Assembly: GCA_002082585.1 (NCBI GenBank)
Contig: CP020563.1
Location: forward strand, 186,001 to 250,000
Reading direction: 5' to 3'
From: Kitasatospora albolonga
GTDB lineage: Bacteria; Actinomycetota; Actinomycetes; Streptomycetales; Streptomycetaceae
Length of the DNA stretch: 64,000 nucleotides
Shown here: positions 33,201-42,037 of the stretch, one piece after another
How the letters are laid out: each line of letters opens with the position of its first letter
Numbering within the stretch: the stretch's first letter is position 1
Position numbers and translations under genes: made by a program
The notes under the pieces: generated by a model
Told to the model about the DNA's origin: nothing
The model's database searches: none
What the model saw: the letters and a program-made list of their open reading frames with translations, nothing else

Positions 33201-33326
33201 CAGCGAGAAGCGCCGTCGCGGACTACGGCGTGGTTCGAACAGCTCCCCGCGGGCGGCCCCTTCACGGCCGCGTCCCGGGGAGCGGTCTGCCACGCATGGC
33301 CCGCCCGGACGACACGAGGGGCCGTG

Positions 33327-36119
33327 GTGGGGACCGCACAGCAACAGGACCGGCGTACAGCGGGGAAGAGACTCCTCTCCCTGTTCTCGGCGGCAGCGGT
33401 GACGTTCGCCGCGACCGTGGCCTTCGTCACCGGCGCCCCTCCGGCGTCCGCCGACCCCATCGAGCAGTGCACGCCCACCGTGGGCGCCATCGTGGCGGTC
33501 GACTTCGGGCCGTTCGGCGGGGGTGTGGTGCGCGGCTGCGACACCACCCCGACCACCGGGTACGAGCTCCTGCGCGACGGCGGGTTCACCACCGAGGGCA
33601 CCCAGCACGACGGCCCCGGCTTCATCTGCCGCATCGGCAACGCCGCCTTCAACTCCGGTACGCAGTACCCGACTCCGAAGACCGAGAAGTGCATCCTGAC
33701 CCCGCAGGCCACCGCCTACTGGTCGTACTGGATCGCCTCGCCCGGCCAGGAGGACTGGTCCTACAGCCCACTCGGCGCGATGAGCCGCCAGCCCAAGCCG
33801 GGGGACGTGGACGCGTGGGTGTTCGGCGGCACGGACATCGGCGGCTCCACCGGCCGCCCCACCTTCACCCCCGACGACGTCCGCGCGGGCGGAGGCGTCA
33901 AGCCGACGCCGCCCGAGGAGCCGGACGTCCCGGACGGGGAGATCGACGTACGGGCCGCCGGCCGCTGGGTGGCGAAGCAGCTGCACGACGGCACCCATGT
34001 GGTGGACGAGGGCTCCGAGACCCCGAACTACTTCCTCACCACCGAGGCCGTGTACGCGCTCGCCGCGGCGGGCGGCCGGAGCCCGGCCCTGGACAAGGTG
34101 GTGGCCCGTCTCGCCTCGGGCGCCGGTGAGTACGCCTACGCGGCGGGCTCCGAGGAGGCACCCGACGCCACGGCCGCCGCGCGGCTGGCCCTGGTCGCGT
34201 CGAGCACCGAGGGCGACCCGCGCGACTTCGGCGGGCACGACCTGCTCGGCGACCTGGTGGCGAACGTCTGCCAGGAGGGGCCCGGCCCGGGCTGCTCGGC
34301 GAAGGGCGACTTCAAGAACGCCTCCTACGGCGACGGACAGGCGCTGGCCGTGCTGGCGCTGCTGCGCGGCGGGATCGTGCCGCCCGCCGAGACGGTGACC
34401 CGGCTGACCCGGCTGGTCTGCCAGGACGGCTCGGTGAGCTACATCCTCATCGGCCCCGGCGAGAACTGCGACGGCGACCCGGCGACCACCGGTCTCGTCG
34501 CCCTGGTGCTGCACAAGGCGGGCGGCCACGACGCCGTCGTCGCCAAGACGCTCGCGTACCTGAAGAAGGCGCAGCTCACGAGCGGCGCGTTCCCCTCGTC
34601 CAACCACGACACCACCGGCTCCGTCACAGCCACCGCCTACGCGGCGCAGGCGCTGCGCGCGCTCGGTGAGACCCGCCGGGCCGACGCGGCCGTCTGGTGG
34701 CTGTCGCAGGTGCAGCTCGACGACGGCGGTTTCGGGTTCGACGAGAGCTCCACCGACGGCGCCCTCTACCCGACGGCCCCCTCCGTGCTGGCGGGCGCCG
34801 GCACGGACCTGGTCACCCTGACCACGAAGGTGACCGAGCCGACCCAGCCGCCGTCGCCCTCCCCCACCCCGACCCCTCCGCCCACCACCACCCCGCCCAC
34901 GAAGCCCCCGGCCGGTGACGGCCCGGACCTCAAGAAGGGCGTCGCCTACCTCACCCGCCCCGCCAACCTCCTCCAGGGCCGCTACTACGGGGCGCCCGGC
35001 TCCACCACCCGGGCCGACTTCGGCCTCACCGTCGACGGCGCCTTCGCCCTGGCCGCGACGGGGCACGACAACAACGCGCTGCGCACGGTCGTGGACTTCC
35101 TGGACAAGGGCGGCAAGGACCGCGAAGCCCGTACGGTGCACGACTGGACCAACGTCGGCACGGACCACGCCCTGGGCGGCGCGATGGGCAAGGCGGCGGT
35201 GCTCGCCCAGGTCGTCGACCGCGACCCGCGCGACTTCGGCGGCAAGGATCTGATCGCGGGTCTGGCCGACGCGGTCTGCGCGGAGAAGAGCCCCCAGCCG
35301 GACCGCAGCTGCGCCGACAAGGGCGCCTACGCCTACGCGATGTCCGTCTTCGGCCAGTCCCTCGGCGTCATCGCCCAGCTGCGGGCGGGCGAGGAGAGCG
35401 CGGCGAAGGCCCCGGTCGCCTATCTGGCCGGGCTCCAGGACACCTCGTCGGGTGCCTGGCCGAGCCTGGTCCCGCCGACGGGTGACGCGGACGTCGACTC
35501 CACCGCGATGGCGGTGATGGCCCTGGACCTGGTCCCCGGCGGCACGCACACGGCGGCCGTGGACAAGGCCCTGGCCTGGATCGCCTCGCAGCAGCTCAAG
35601 GACGGCGGCTTCCCGGGCGCGGCGGGCAACTCGGTGAACTCCGCGGCGCTCGCCGTGCAGGGCCTCTCCCTGGACGCCGAGAAGTACGGCAAGCAGATCA
35701 CGAAGGCTGGCAAGTTCCTCGCCTCGCAGCAGAACGCGGACGGCGGCTTCAACGTGGCCAAGGGCGGCCAGCAGGGCTCCGACCTGCGCGCCTCCACGCA
35801 GGCGGTGGGCGGTGCCACGGGGATCTCGTTCGGCACGCTGACCCGCAGCCTGGAGGGTACGGTGCCCAATCCGGTGCCGTCCTCCTCCGCCTCCGCCCCG
35901 GTGATCGTCACGCCCGGGGACAGCGCGGGCTCGGCGGGCGGACCGGGCATCGTGAACACCGACGGGTCCGGGGGCTCCGGCGGTTCAGGGGGCAACCTCG
36001 CGTCCACCGGCTCGCAGGCGCTCGGCCTCGCGGCAGCCGCCGCCGTGCTGGTCCTCGCGGGCTGGGGCACGGTCGTGGCCGCCCGCAACCGGCGTACGGC
36101 CCCGGGCGGTGAGCTGTGA
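33327..36119 (+). CDS. Sortase-anchored surface protein: YWSYW domain plus prenyltransferase-type barrels, probable B12 binder
   Basis: A 930-residue wall protein. The signal peptide covers residues 1-42. A domain at about 48-200 contains CTPTVGAIVAVDFG, GYELLRDGGF, FICRIGN and AYWSYWIASPG, and is shared with the next gene. Two alpha-hairpin regions (about 210-495 and 530-820) carry barrel-type repeats such as WLSQVQLDDGGFGF and WIASQQLKDGGFPG, joined by a Pro/Thr/Ser linker near 510. The end has LASTG (891-895), a hydrophobic helix and an Arg-rich tail, the class E sortase signal of Streptomyces. The start is GTG 33327 or 33324, with GAGGGG just upstream. The riboswitch and ECF genes downstream point to cobalamin; binding is inferred. 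Confidence 0.84.
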   Translation: MGTAQQQDRRTAGKRLLSLFSAAAVTFAATVAFVTGAPPASADPIEQCTPTVGAIVAVDFGPFGGGVVRGCDTTPTTGYELLRDGGFTTEGTQHDGPGFICRIGNAAFNSGTQYPTPKTEKCILTPQATAYWSYWIASPGQEDWSYSPLGAMSRQPKPGDVDAWVFGGTDIGGSTGRPTFTPDDVRAGGGVKPTPPEEPDVPDGEIDVRAAGRWVAKQLHDGTHVVDEGSETPNYFLTTEAVYALAAAGGRSPALDKVVARLASGAGEYAYAAGSEEAPDATAAARLALVASSTEGDPRDFGGHDLLGDLVANVCQEGPGPGCSAKGDFKNASYGDGQALAVLALLRGGIVPPAETVTRLTRLVCQDGSVSYILIGPGENCDGDPATTGLVALVLHKAGGHDAVVAKTLAYLKKAQLTSGAFPSSNHDTTGSVTATAYAAQALRALGETRRADAAVWWLSQVQLDDGGFGFDESSTDGALYPTAPSVLAGAGTDLVTLTTKVTEPTQPPSPSPTPTPPPTTTPPTKPPAGDGPDLKKGVAYLTRPANLLQGRYYGAPGSTTRADFGLTVDGAFALAATGHDNNALRTVVDFLDKGGKDREARTVHDWTNVGTDHALGGAMGKAAVLAQVVDRDPRDFGGKDLIAGLADAVCAEKSPQPDRSCADKGAYAYAMSVFGQSLGVIAQLRAGEESAAKAPVAYLAGLQDTSSGAWPSLVPPTGDADVDSTAMAVMALDLVPGGTHTAAVDKALAWIASQQLKDGGFPGAAGNSVNSAALAVQGLSLDAEKYGKQITKAGKFLASQQNADGGFNVAKGGQQGSDLRASTQAVGGATGISFGTLTRSLEGTVPNPVPSSSASAPVIVTPGDSAGSAGGPGIVNTDGSGGSGGSGGNLASTGSQALGLAAAAAVLVLAGWGTVVAARNRRTAPGGEL

Positions 36120-37069
36120 GGCCGCGCCTCCGCCGGACCGTCGGCCACGCCCTGGCCGTCATCGGGCTGGCGGGCGCCGCCGTTGTCGCGCCCGCCGCCC
36201 CGGCGGGCGCGGCCCCGCAGCCGATCGGGAAGTGCACGACCTCCTCGGGCGTCGTCCTGGCCGTCGACTTCAGTCACTGGGGCGGTCCCGTCTACCGCTC
36301 CTGCGGTACGACGCCGACCACGGGCTACGAGCTCCTCAACCAGGGCGGCTGGCGGACCACCGGCACCGGGCACGACGGGCCGGCGTTCATCTGCCGGATC
36401 GGCTACAGCGGCCACCAGGGCGGCAAGCAGTACCCGACGCCCCAGCAGGAGAGCTGCGTCCTCACCCCGCCCGCCTCCGCCTACTGGTCGTACTGGCACG
36501 CCGATCCCGGGGAGAACACCTGGGAGTACAGCCAGCTCGGGGCCATGAGCTACAAGCCCAGGCCGGGCAGCGTGGACCTGTGGATCTTCGGCGGGACGAA
36601 CATCGAGGGCACGAAGGGGCGGCCGACGGTCACCCCGGACCAGCTGCGCGCGCACAACACCCGCCCCGTGGGCGGCGATCCGGCGCCCGCGCCGAAACCG
36701 AAGCCGCAGCCCGACCCCGTACGGACGGCCCAGCCGCCGGGCGGGGGCGAGCAGGCCCCGCCGCCGCCCCCCGCCGCCCCGGTGAAGACGGTCACGGCGT
36801 CCCCCTCGGCGTCTCCTTCCCCCTCGGCTTCCCCCTCCCCGTCCCCTTCCGCGTCCCCGTCCCCCTCCCCCAGCGCCTCCGTGTCGGAGACGCCGGGTGA
36901 TGCGGTGGCGGCGCCGGAGGCCCCGGCGAAGGTGGTGGACGCCGCTCCGGCGGCGGACGCGGAGCACGACTCCGGCTCGCTGCTGCCCGTCGCGGCGACG
37001 GCCGCTCTGGTAGCGGTGATCGGCGGCGCGGCCGTGTTCGCCGCGAAGCGCCGCCGCCGTGCGGAGTAG
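36116..37069 (+). CDS. Membrane-anchored surface protein with YWSYW domain
   Basis: A 317-residue exported protein. The signal peptide is residues 1-33. A 150-residue domain (about 38-185) is closely related to the N-terminal domain of the preceding protein: CTTSSGVVLAVDFSHWGG, TTGYELLNQGGW, FICRIGY, SAYWSYWHADPGE, GSVDLWIFGG. A long Pro-rich then Ser-Pro repeat linker follows. It ends in a single hydrophobic helix and KRRRRAE tail without an LPXTG-like signal, so it should stay in the cytoplasmic membrane. The domain layout (GYELL..FICRI..YWSYW..GSVDLW) resembles the strand order of DUF4430. GTG 36116 overlaps the preceding stop by four bases. A role handing cobalamin to the ECF importer is inferred. 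Confidence 0.78.
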   Translation: MRPRLRRTVGHALAVIGLAGAAVVAPAAPAGAAPQPIGKCTTSSGVVLAVDFSHWGGPVYRSCGTTPTTGYELLNQGGWRTTGTGHDGPAFICRIGYSGHQGGKQYPTPQQESCVLTPPASAYWSYWHADPGENTWEYSQLGAMSYKPRPGSVDLWIFGGTNIEGTKGRPTVTPDQLRAHNTRPVGGDPAPAPKPKPQPDPVRTAQPPGGGEQAPPPPPAAPVKTVTASPSASPSPSASPSPSPSASPSPSPSASVSETPGDAVAAPEAPAKVVDAAPAADAEHDSGSLLPVAATAALVAVIGGAAVFAAKRRRRAE

Positions 37070-37076
37070 CGCCCGC

Positions 37077-38255
37077 GTGGCCGGTACGGCGGAGAAGCCC
37101 GGCACGCCGCTGCCGACGGCCGGGCCGGACAGCCGCGGGAGGCGGCTCCCGCGCACCCTGCATCCGGTCGCCTGGTGGATCTGGGCGCTCGCCCTGGCCA
37201 CGGCCGTCAGCCGGACCAACAACCCGCTGCTGCTCTTCCTGGTCCTCGCGGTCCTCGGCTATGTCATCACCATGCGGCGCACCGAGGCCCCGTGGGCGCG
37301 GGGGTTCAAGTACTACCTGTATCTGGCCCTGACGGTCGTCGCGATCCGGGTGCTCTTCCGCGCGGTCTTCGCCACCGGTATGACCCCGACCGACCACTAC
37401 CTGTTCTCCCTGCCGCACATCCCGACCCCGGACTGGTACGCGGGCATCCAGCTCGGCGGCCCGGTCTCCCTGGAGGCGCTGCTGTCGGCCGCCACGGACG
37501 GGCTGCGGCTGGCCTGCATGCTGTGCTGCATCGGCGCGGCGAACACGCTCGCCAACCCGAAGCGGGCGCTGCGGGTGCTGCCGGGCGCGCTGTACGAACT
37601 CGGTGTCGCCGTCACCGTGTCGATCAGCGTCGCCCCCCAACTGGTGCAGAGCGTGCAGCGGGTGGCCCGGGCGCGGCGGCTGCGGGCCGGTCGCAACAAG
37701 GGGCTGAAGGCGCTGCGGGGCGTGGTCGTGCCGGTGCTGGAGGACGCGTTGGAGCGGTCGCTGCGGCTGGCCGCGGCGATGGACTCGCGCGGCTACGGGC
37801 GGGCGGGGTCGGCCACCGCGGGCTCGCGCCGGCTGACCGGGGTGCTGATGCTCCTGGGGATGTGCGGGCTGTGCGCCGGGGCGTACGGGCTCCTCGACGC
37901 GACCGCGCCGAAGCTGCTGGGGCTGCCCGCGCTGCTGGCCGGTTCGCTGTTCTGCCTGGCCGGGCTGCGGCTCGGGGGGCGGCGGGTGACCCGGACGACG
38001 TACCGCCCCGATCCGTGGCGGTTCGCGGAGTGGGCGGTGGCGTCCTGCGGGGTGCTCTCGGCCGTCCTGCTCTTCGTGAACCTGGGCTACGACCCGGCCG
38101 AGCTCAACCCGTCCATCTATCCGCTGAGCTGGCCGACGCTGCCGCTCGTCCCGGCCGCCGCGATCCTGCTCGCCGGGGCGGCCGGGTTCCTGGCGCCGCC
38201 GCCGAGCGCCCCCACCCCGCACCCGACCGTACAGCGCACCGAGGAAGCCGCATGA
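37077..38255 (+). CDS. ECF transporter T component (EcfT/CbiQ-like)
   Basis: A 392-residue integral membrane protein that couples the ATPases to the substrate-binding S component. The two Ala-Arg-Gly-type coupling motifs are VARARRLRAG and AAAMDSRGYGR, separated by the usual cytoplasmic helix segment. Hydrophobic segments suggest about eight helices, including extra C-terminal ones. GTG 37077 is favoured because GGAG lies ten bases upstream. GTG 37059 overlaps the previous gene by eleven bases and is the alternative. The stop overlaps the ATPase start (ATGA). Confidence 0.87.
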   Translation: MAGTAEKPGTPLPTAGPDSRGRRLPRTLHPVAWWIWALALATAVSRTNNPLLLFLVLAVLGYVITMRRTEAPWARGFKYYLYLALTVVAIRVLFRAVFATGMTPTDHYLFSLPHIPTPDWYAGIQLGGPVSLEALLSAATDGLRLACMLCCIGAANTLANPKRALRVLPGALYELGVAVTVSISVAPQLVQSVQRVARARRLRAGRNKGLKALRGVVVPVLEDALERSLRLAAAMDSRGYGRAGSATAGSRRLTGVLMLLGMCGLCAGAYGLLDATAPKLLGLPALLAGSLFCLAGLRLGGRRVTRTTYRPDPWRFAEWAVASCGVLSAVLLFVNLGYDPAELNPSIYPLSWPTLPLVPAAAILLAGAAGFLAPPPSAPTPHPTVQRTEEAA

Positions 38256-39922
38256 TCACCTTCGACCGGGTGTCCGTCGTGTACGACGGCGCCGACGAAC
38301 CGGTCCTGCGGGACGTGGAGCTGGAGGTCGACGAGGGGGAGCTCTGCCTCGTGGTCGGCCATACGGGGGTCGGCAAGTCGACCCTGCTGGGTGCGGTCAA
38401 CGGGCTCGTCCCGCACTTCACGGGCGGCACGCTGTACGGCACGGTCACGGTCGACGGCCGCGACACCGCGGACCATCCGCCGCGTGAACTCGCCGATGTC
38501 GTCGGCGTGGTGGGCCAGGACCCGCTGGACGGCTTCGTCACGGACACCGTGGAGGAGGAACTCGCCTACGCGATGGAGCAGTTGGCCATCGCCCCGAACG
38601 TCATGCGCAAACGGGTGGAGGAGACCCTCGATCTGCTGGGGCTCGCCGATCTGCGCCACCGGGCGCTGCACGAGCTGTCCGGCGGGCAGCAGCAGCGCGT
38701 CGCGATCGGCTCCGTGCTCACCGCCCACCCGCGCGTCCTGGTGCTGGACGAGCCGACGTCCGCGCTCGACCCGACGGCGGCCGAGGAGGTGCTGGCCGCG
38801 GTGACCCGCCTCGTCCACGACCTGGGGGTCACGGTGCTGCTCGCCGAACACCGCCTGGAGCGGGTGGTGCAGTACGCGGACCGGGTCATCCATCTGCCGG
38901 GCGACGGCCGGGTGGTGTCGGGCGCCCCGGCGGAGATCTTCACCGCCTCCTCGATCGCGCCGCCCATCGTGGAGCTGGGCCGCGCCGCGCGCTGGTCGCC
39001 CCTGCCCCTCTCGGTGCGCGACGCCCGCCGGGCGGCCCGCCCGCTGCGCACCGCCCTGGACGGCACACCACCGCCGCCGGTGCGCCCGGTGCCGGACGCG
39101 CCGGGCGCGGCCCTGCTCACGGCGCGCGGGATCACGGTGGCGTACCGGGGGGTCGCGGCGGTCCGCGAGGTCGACCTCGAACTGCGGGAAGGCGAGATCA
39201 CCGCGCTGATGGGCCGCAACGGCTCGGGCAAGTCCTCGCTGCTGTGGGCGCTCCAGGGGTCGGGGCCGCGCAGGTCCGGCACGGTACGCGTCGACCGGGC
39301 GGACGCGGAGGGCTCGCGCGGCTCGGCGAAGGGCAGCGACCCCAAGGATCTGTCCGCCGCCGAGGCGCGGACGCTGGTCGGGCTGGTCCCGCAGACACCG
39401 ACGGACCTGCTCTATCTGGAGAGCGTCAAGCAGGAGCTGGACCAGGCGGACACGGAGTCGGCGGTCCCGGTCGGCGGCGGGCCGTCGGCCCGGGCGATCC
39501 TGGACCGGCTGGCGCCCGGCATCGACGGCGCGACGCACCCGCGCGACCTCTCCGAGGGCCAGAAGCTGGCGCTGGTCCTCGCCATCCAGCTGACGGCGGC
39601 GCCCCGGGTGCTGCTGCTGGACGAGCCGACCCGGGGTCTCGACTACCGGGCCAAGTCCCAGCTCATCGCCATGGTCGACGAACTGGCCGCCGGGGGGCGG
39701 TCGGTGGTGATCTCCACCCATGACGTCGAGTTCGCGGCGCGGGCGGCGGACCGGGTGGTGGTGATGGCCGAGGGCGACATCGTCGCGGACGGTCCGACGG
39801 CCGAGGTGATCGTCGCCTCCCCCGTCTTCGCCCCGCAGGTGGCGAAGATCCTCGCCCCGCTCCCGTACCTGACGGTCGACCAGGTCGTCTCCGTACTGCC
39901 GGGCGAGGGGGCGGACGCGTGA
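38252..39922 (+). CDS. ECF transporter fused double ATPase (A-A')
   Basis: A 556-residue cytoplasmic ATPase with two CbiO-like nucleotide-binding domains in one chain, where most ECF systems have separate EcfA and EcfA'. Domain one (1-235) has VGHTGVGKST, ELSGGQQQR and LVLDEPTSALD. Domain two (about 285-540) has MGRNGSGKSS, a non-canonical signature DLSEGQKLAL, and LLLDEPTRGLD followed by STHD. It is translationally coupled to the T gene upstream (ATGA) and the S gene downstream (GTGA). Good ribosome site GAGGAAG before ATG 38252. Confidence 0.9.
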   Translation: MITFDRVSVVYDGADEPVLRDVELEVDEGELCLVVGHTGVGKSTLLGAVNGLVPHFTGGTLYGTVTVDGRDTADHPPRELADVVGVVGQDPLDGFVTDTVEEELAYAMEQLAIAPNVMRKRVEETLDLLGLADLRHRALHELSGGQQQRVAIGSVLTAHPRVLVLDEPTSALDPTAAEEVLAAVTRLVHDLGVTVLLAEHRLERVVQYADRVIHLPGDGRVVSGAPAEIFTASSIAPPIVELGRAARWSPLPLSVRDARRAARPLRTALDGTPPPPVRPVPDAPGAALLTARGITVAYRGVAAVREVDLELREGEITALMGRNGSGKSSLLWALQGSGPRRSGTVRVDRADAEGSRGSAKGSDPKDLSAAEARTLVGLVPQTPTDLLYLESVKQELDQADTESAVPVGGGPSARAILDRLAPGIDGATHPRDLSEGQKLALVLAIQLTAAPRVLLLDEPTRGLDYRAKSQLIAMVDELAAGGRSVVISTHDVEFAARAADRVVVMAEGDIVADGPTAEVIVASPVFAPQVAKILAPLPYLTVDQVVSVLPGEGADA

Positions 39923-40773
39923 AGAAGCTCCCCGGACTTCCGCAACTCCCGGATCTCACCGAGCGCTCCGCGGGCGCCATCCGTATCGCGCCGCGCGCCG
40001 CGATCGTGATCACCATGGCGGCCTTCATCGGGCTGGTCGCCTTCTTCTGGCCCTTCGTCGTCGCCCCGGGCCGACTGGGCGCCAACTACGCGCCTCCGCT
40101 GATCTTCGGCGTCCTGCTGATCCTCGTCCTGTGCGTCGTGATCTCGGAGATCGCCGAGGGCGGCATCAGCTCCAAGGCCCTGGCGATGCTCGGGGTGCTC
40201 TCCGCCGTCAACGCGGCGCTGCGTCCGCTCGGGGCGGGGACGGCGGGCATCGAGACGGTGTTCTTCGTCCTCGTCCTGGCCGGGCGCGTCTACGGTCCGG
40301 GCTTCGGCTTCACGCTGGGCTGCACCTCGCTGTTCGCCTCCGCGCTGATCACGGGCGGGGTCGGCCCGTGGATGCCGTACCAGATGTTCGGCTGCGCGTT
40401 CGTCGGGATGCTCGCCGGTCTGCTGCCCCGCGCCACCGGCCGCCGCGAGGTGATGATGCTGGCCGTCTACGGATCGCTCTCCGGCTATCTGTACGGCTTC
40501 CTGCTCAACCTGTCCTTCTGGCCGTTCTCCCTCGACCCGAACAGCTCCATCGCCTACCTCCCCGGCCTCCCCTTCACCGAGCAGTGGCAGCGCTACCTCG
40601 CCTTCGACGTGGCGACCTCGCTCGGGTGGGACACGGGGCGCGCGGTCACGAACTTCATCTGCATCACCCTGGCCGGACCGGCCGTCCTGGTCACGTTCCG
40701 CAGGGCCGCCCGCAAGGCCCGGTTCCGCGCCCCGGTGCGCTTCGCCGCCCCGAAGGCCGGGGGGCCACGGTAG
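39919..40773 (+). CDS. ECF transporter S component, probable cobalamin-specific
   Basis: A 284-residue membrane protein with about six hydrophobic helices after a 30-residue cytoplasmic start. The segment LRPLGAGTAGIETVFFVLVLAGRVYGPGFGFTLG lies centrally, followed by PWMPYQMFGCAFVGMLAGL, and the C-terminus is basic. It is larger than typical S components of about 190 residues. GTG 39919 overlaps the ATPase stop. Cobalamin specificity rests on the riboswitch at the head of the operon and on the B12-binder-like partners; sequence alone does not prove it. Confidence 0.82.
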   Translation: MKKLPGLPQLPDLTERSAGAIRIAPRAAIVITMAAFIGLVAFFWPFVVAPGRLGANYAPPLIFGVLLILVLCVVISEIAEGGISSKALAMLGVLSAVNAALRPLGAGTAGIETVFFVLVLAGRVYGPGFGFTLGCTSLFASALITGGVGPWMPYQMFGCAFVGMLAGLLPRATGRREVMMLAVYGSLSGYLYGFLLNLSFWPFSLDPNSSIAYLPGLPFTEQWQRYLAFDVATSLGWDTGRAVTNFICITLAGPAVLVTFRRAARKARFRAPVRFAAPKAGGPR

Positions 40774-40818
40774 ATTCGGGACACCGCGGGAACGTGGATC
40801 ACTTCTTTGGGGGAAGTC

Positions 40819-41367
40819 GTGGACTGGGGGACACTCGTCGCGACGGTCGGCGGTGGTTTCATCGCCATCTCCGGGACCGTACTGGCCGACCATCTGCGCC
40901 AACGCCATGAGAAGGACCGAGGGGCGGCGGAACGGCGGCGGGCGGTCTACATCGAGTTCATCTCGGCGGTCGGGGAGTGCCACTCCCGGCTGCGGCAGAT
41001 CGCCCAGAACCAGGACACCTCCCTCGACCCGGACCGGGCAGCCCGCACGGCGCTGAGCGAGGCGGCCGTCCACGAGGTGCGCGAGCGGCTCTTCATCGAC
41101 GCGTCGGCCGAGGTGGCCGGTGCGGGGCAGGCGATGTTCGCGCGACTGCGCGCGGTCCAGCGGGTCGTGGCCACGGGCGCCACGCCCACATCCGCCGCCT
41201 TCCACGATGCCTACCACCCCTACCTGGACGCGGTCTGGGCCTACCGGGTGGCGGTGCGCAAGGAGTTGGAGGGCCGGACGTTCGCGCCGGAGTCCTTCGG
41301 GTGGGACGCGTGGGACGGGAAGGGCCGCTGCGTCATCTGTCAGGGCGAGCTGACGGTGGGGGCGTGA
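40819..41367 (+). CDS. Hypothetical protein with one N-terminal membrane helix
   Basis: A 182-residue protein of unknown function. One hydrophobic segment (LVATVGGGFIAISGTVLAD, residues 5-23) is followed by a charged helical region (LRQRHEKDRGAAERRRAVYIEFISAVGE). Near the end is a CVICQGEL motif with two cysteines. Proteins of this general form are common in streptomycetes and may be membrane-tethered. GTG 40819 follows GGGGGAA by about four bases; a TTG at 40807 is possible. Its 3' end overlaps the convergent degenerate gene by 28 bases. Confidence 0.7.
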   Translation: MDWGTLVATVGGGFIAISGTVLADHLRQRHEKDRGAAERRRAVYIEFISAVGECHSRLRQIAQNQDTSLDPDRAARTALSEAAVHEVRERLFIDASAEVAGAGQAMFARLRAVQRVVATGATPTSAAFHDAYHPYLDAVWAYRVAVRKELEGRTFAPESFGWDAWDGKGRCVICQGELTVGA

Positions 41368-41903
41368 GGGGGCCTCCGGCGGGGCGGGTTCAGCCGCGCT
41401 GCGGCCCGGTCGGAGGCGATGGCCATACCATACGATCGCCACTTTTCCCGCCCGACCCCGAAATGGTTGCAGCGCCGCTTGAGATGCGATAAGCCGACAA
41501 TAGCCGCGAGCGGACGGTGTACCCGTAGCCTTTCGGGGTGGCCATGCACACCAGCCGGCCCCTCCGCGTTCCCGTCGGGACCGACCCCGGGCGGTGGAGC
41601 GCCTTTCAGCTTCGCCGCCTCCGGGTTGGTGCGCAGGGCCCGGCGGAGCCTGAGCCGCCACTCCTCCTCGGCATCGGCGGCGCTGTCCTCGTCGGCGCCC
41701 GCGCGGAGCCCGATCCGCTCCGCGCGGGACTCCTCCAGCTCCGCGTCGACGGCCGCGCTCTCCTCGTCGTTCCGCGCCAGGAACCTGGCAACCCGGCCGC
41801 GCACCTGGTTCCACGCCTCGGTGGCCATCAGCCCCACGAGGGCCGTCGCGCCCGATGCCGCCAGTGCCGCCAGTGCCGCCAGTGCCGCCAACTCGGCTTC
41901 CAC
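41340..41903 (-). pseudogene. Degenerate/truncated small streptomycete hypothetical gene
   Basis: An open frame of 187 codons from GTG 41903. The first about 105 residues look genuine: Ala/Leu-rich start, SGATALVGLMATEAWNQVRGRVARFL, acidic coiled region, then EEEWRLRLRRALRTNPEAA. Members of this family known to me go on to a short glycine-rich tail; here the frame instead runs through Pro/Gly-rich and basic sequence (from about residue 106) and into the end of the convergent gene. I read it as a 3'-truncated or frameshifted copy. It could also be expressed as a short protein with a novel tail. Confidence 0.45.
41857..41892. repeat. Nine-base tandem repeat GCCGCCAGT
   Basis: Three perfect copies of GCCGCCAGT followed by GCCGCCAAC, in frame in the degenerate gene, where they encode Leu-Ala-Ala units. 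This is a slippage-prone minisatellite. Confidence 0.85.
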
Positions 41904-42037
41904 CGAACCCCCTACGCCTCACCCGCCACCGTACGGGCACGTAACCCGCCGCTGGTGCAGCCGTAGAGAGCGAACAGTCCCACCGGAAGCGGAATCAGGG
42001 GCGCGGCGCGGTGCGGTTCCGGCCATGTCTGCCGAGG

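Noticed and set aside
29600..33712. A 1370-codon minus-strand frame over the ScfR gene, the transcobalamin-like gene and the riboswitch region
   Set aside because: It crosses two riboswitches and antisense genes with clear motifs, and its translation has no recognisable domain.
36796..36900. Ser-Pro codon repeats as a possible satellite or CRISPR-like array
   Set aside because: They are a coding Ser-Pro linker in the membrane-anchored surface protein, with no spacer structure.
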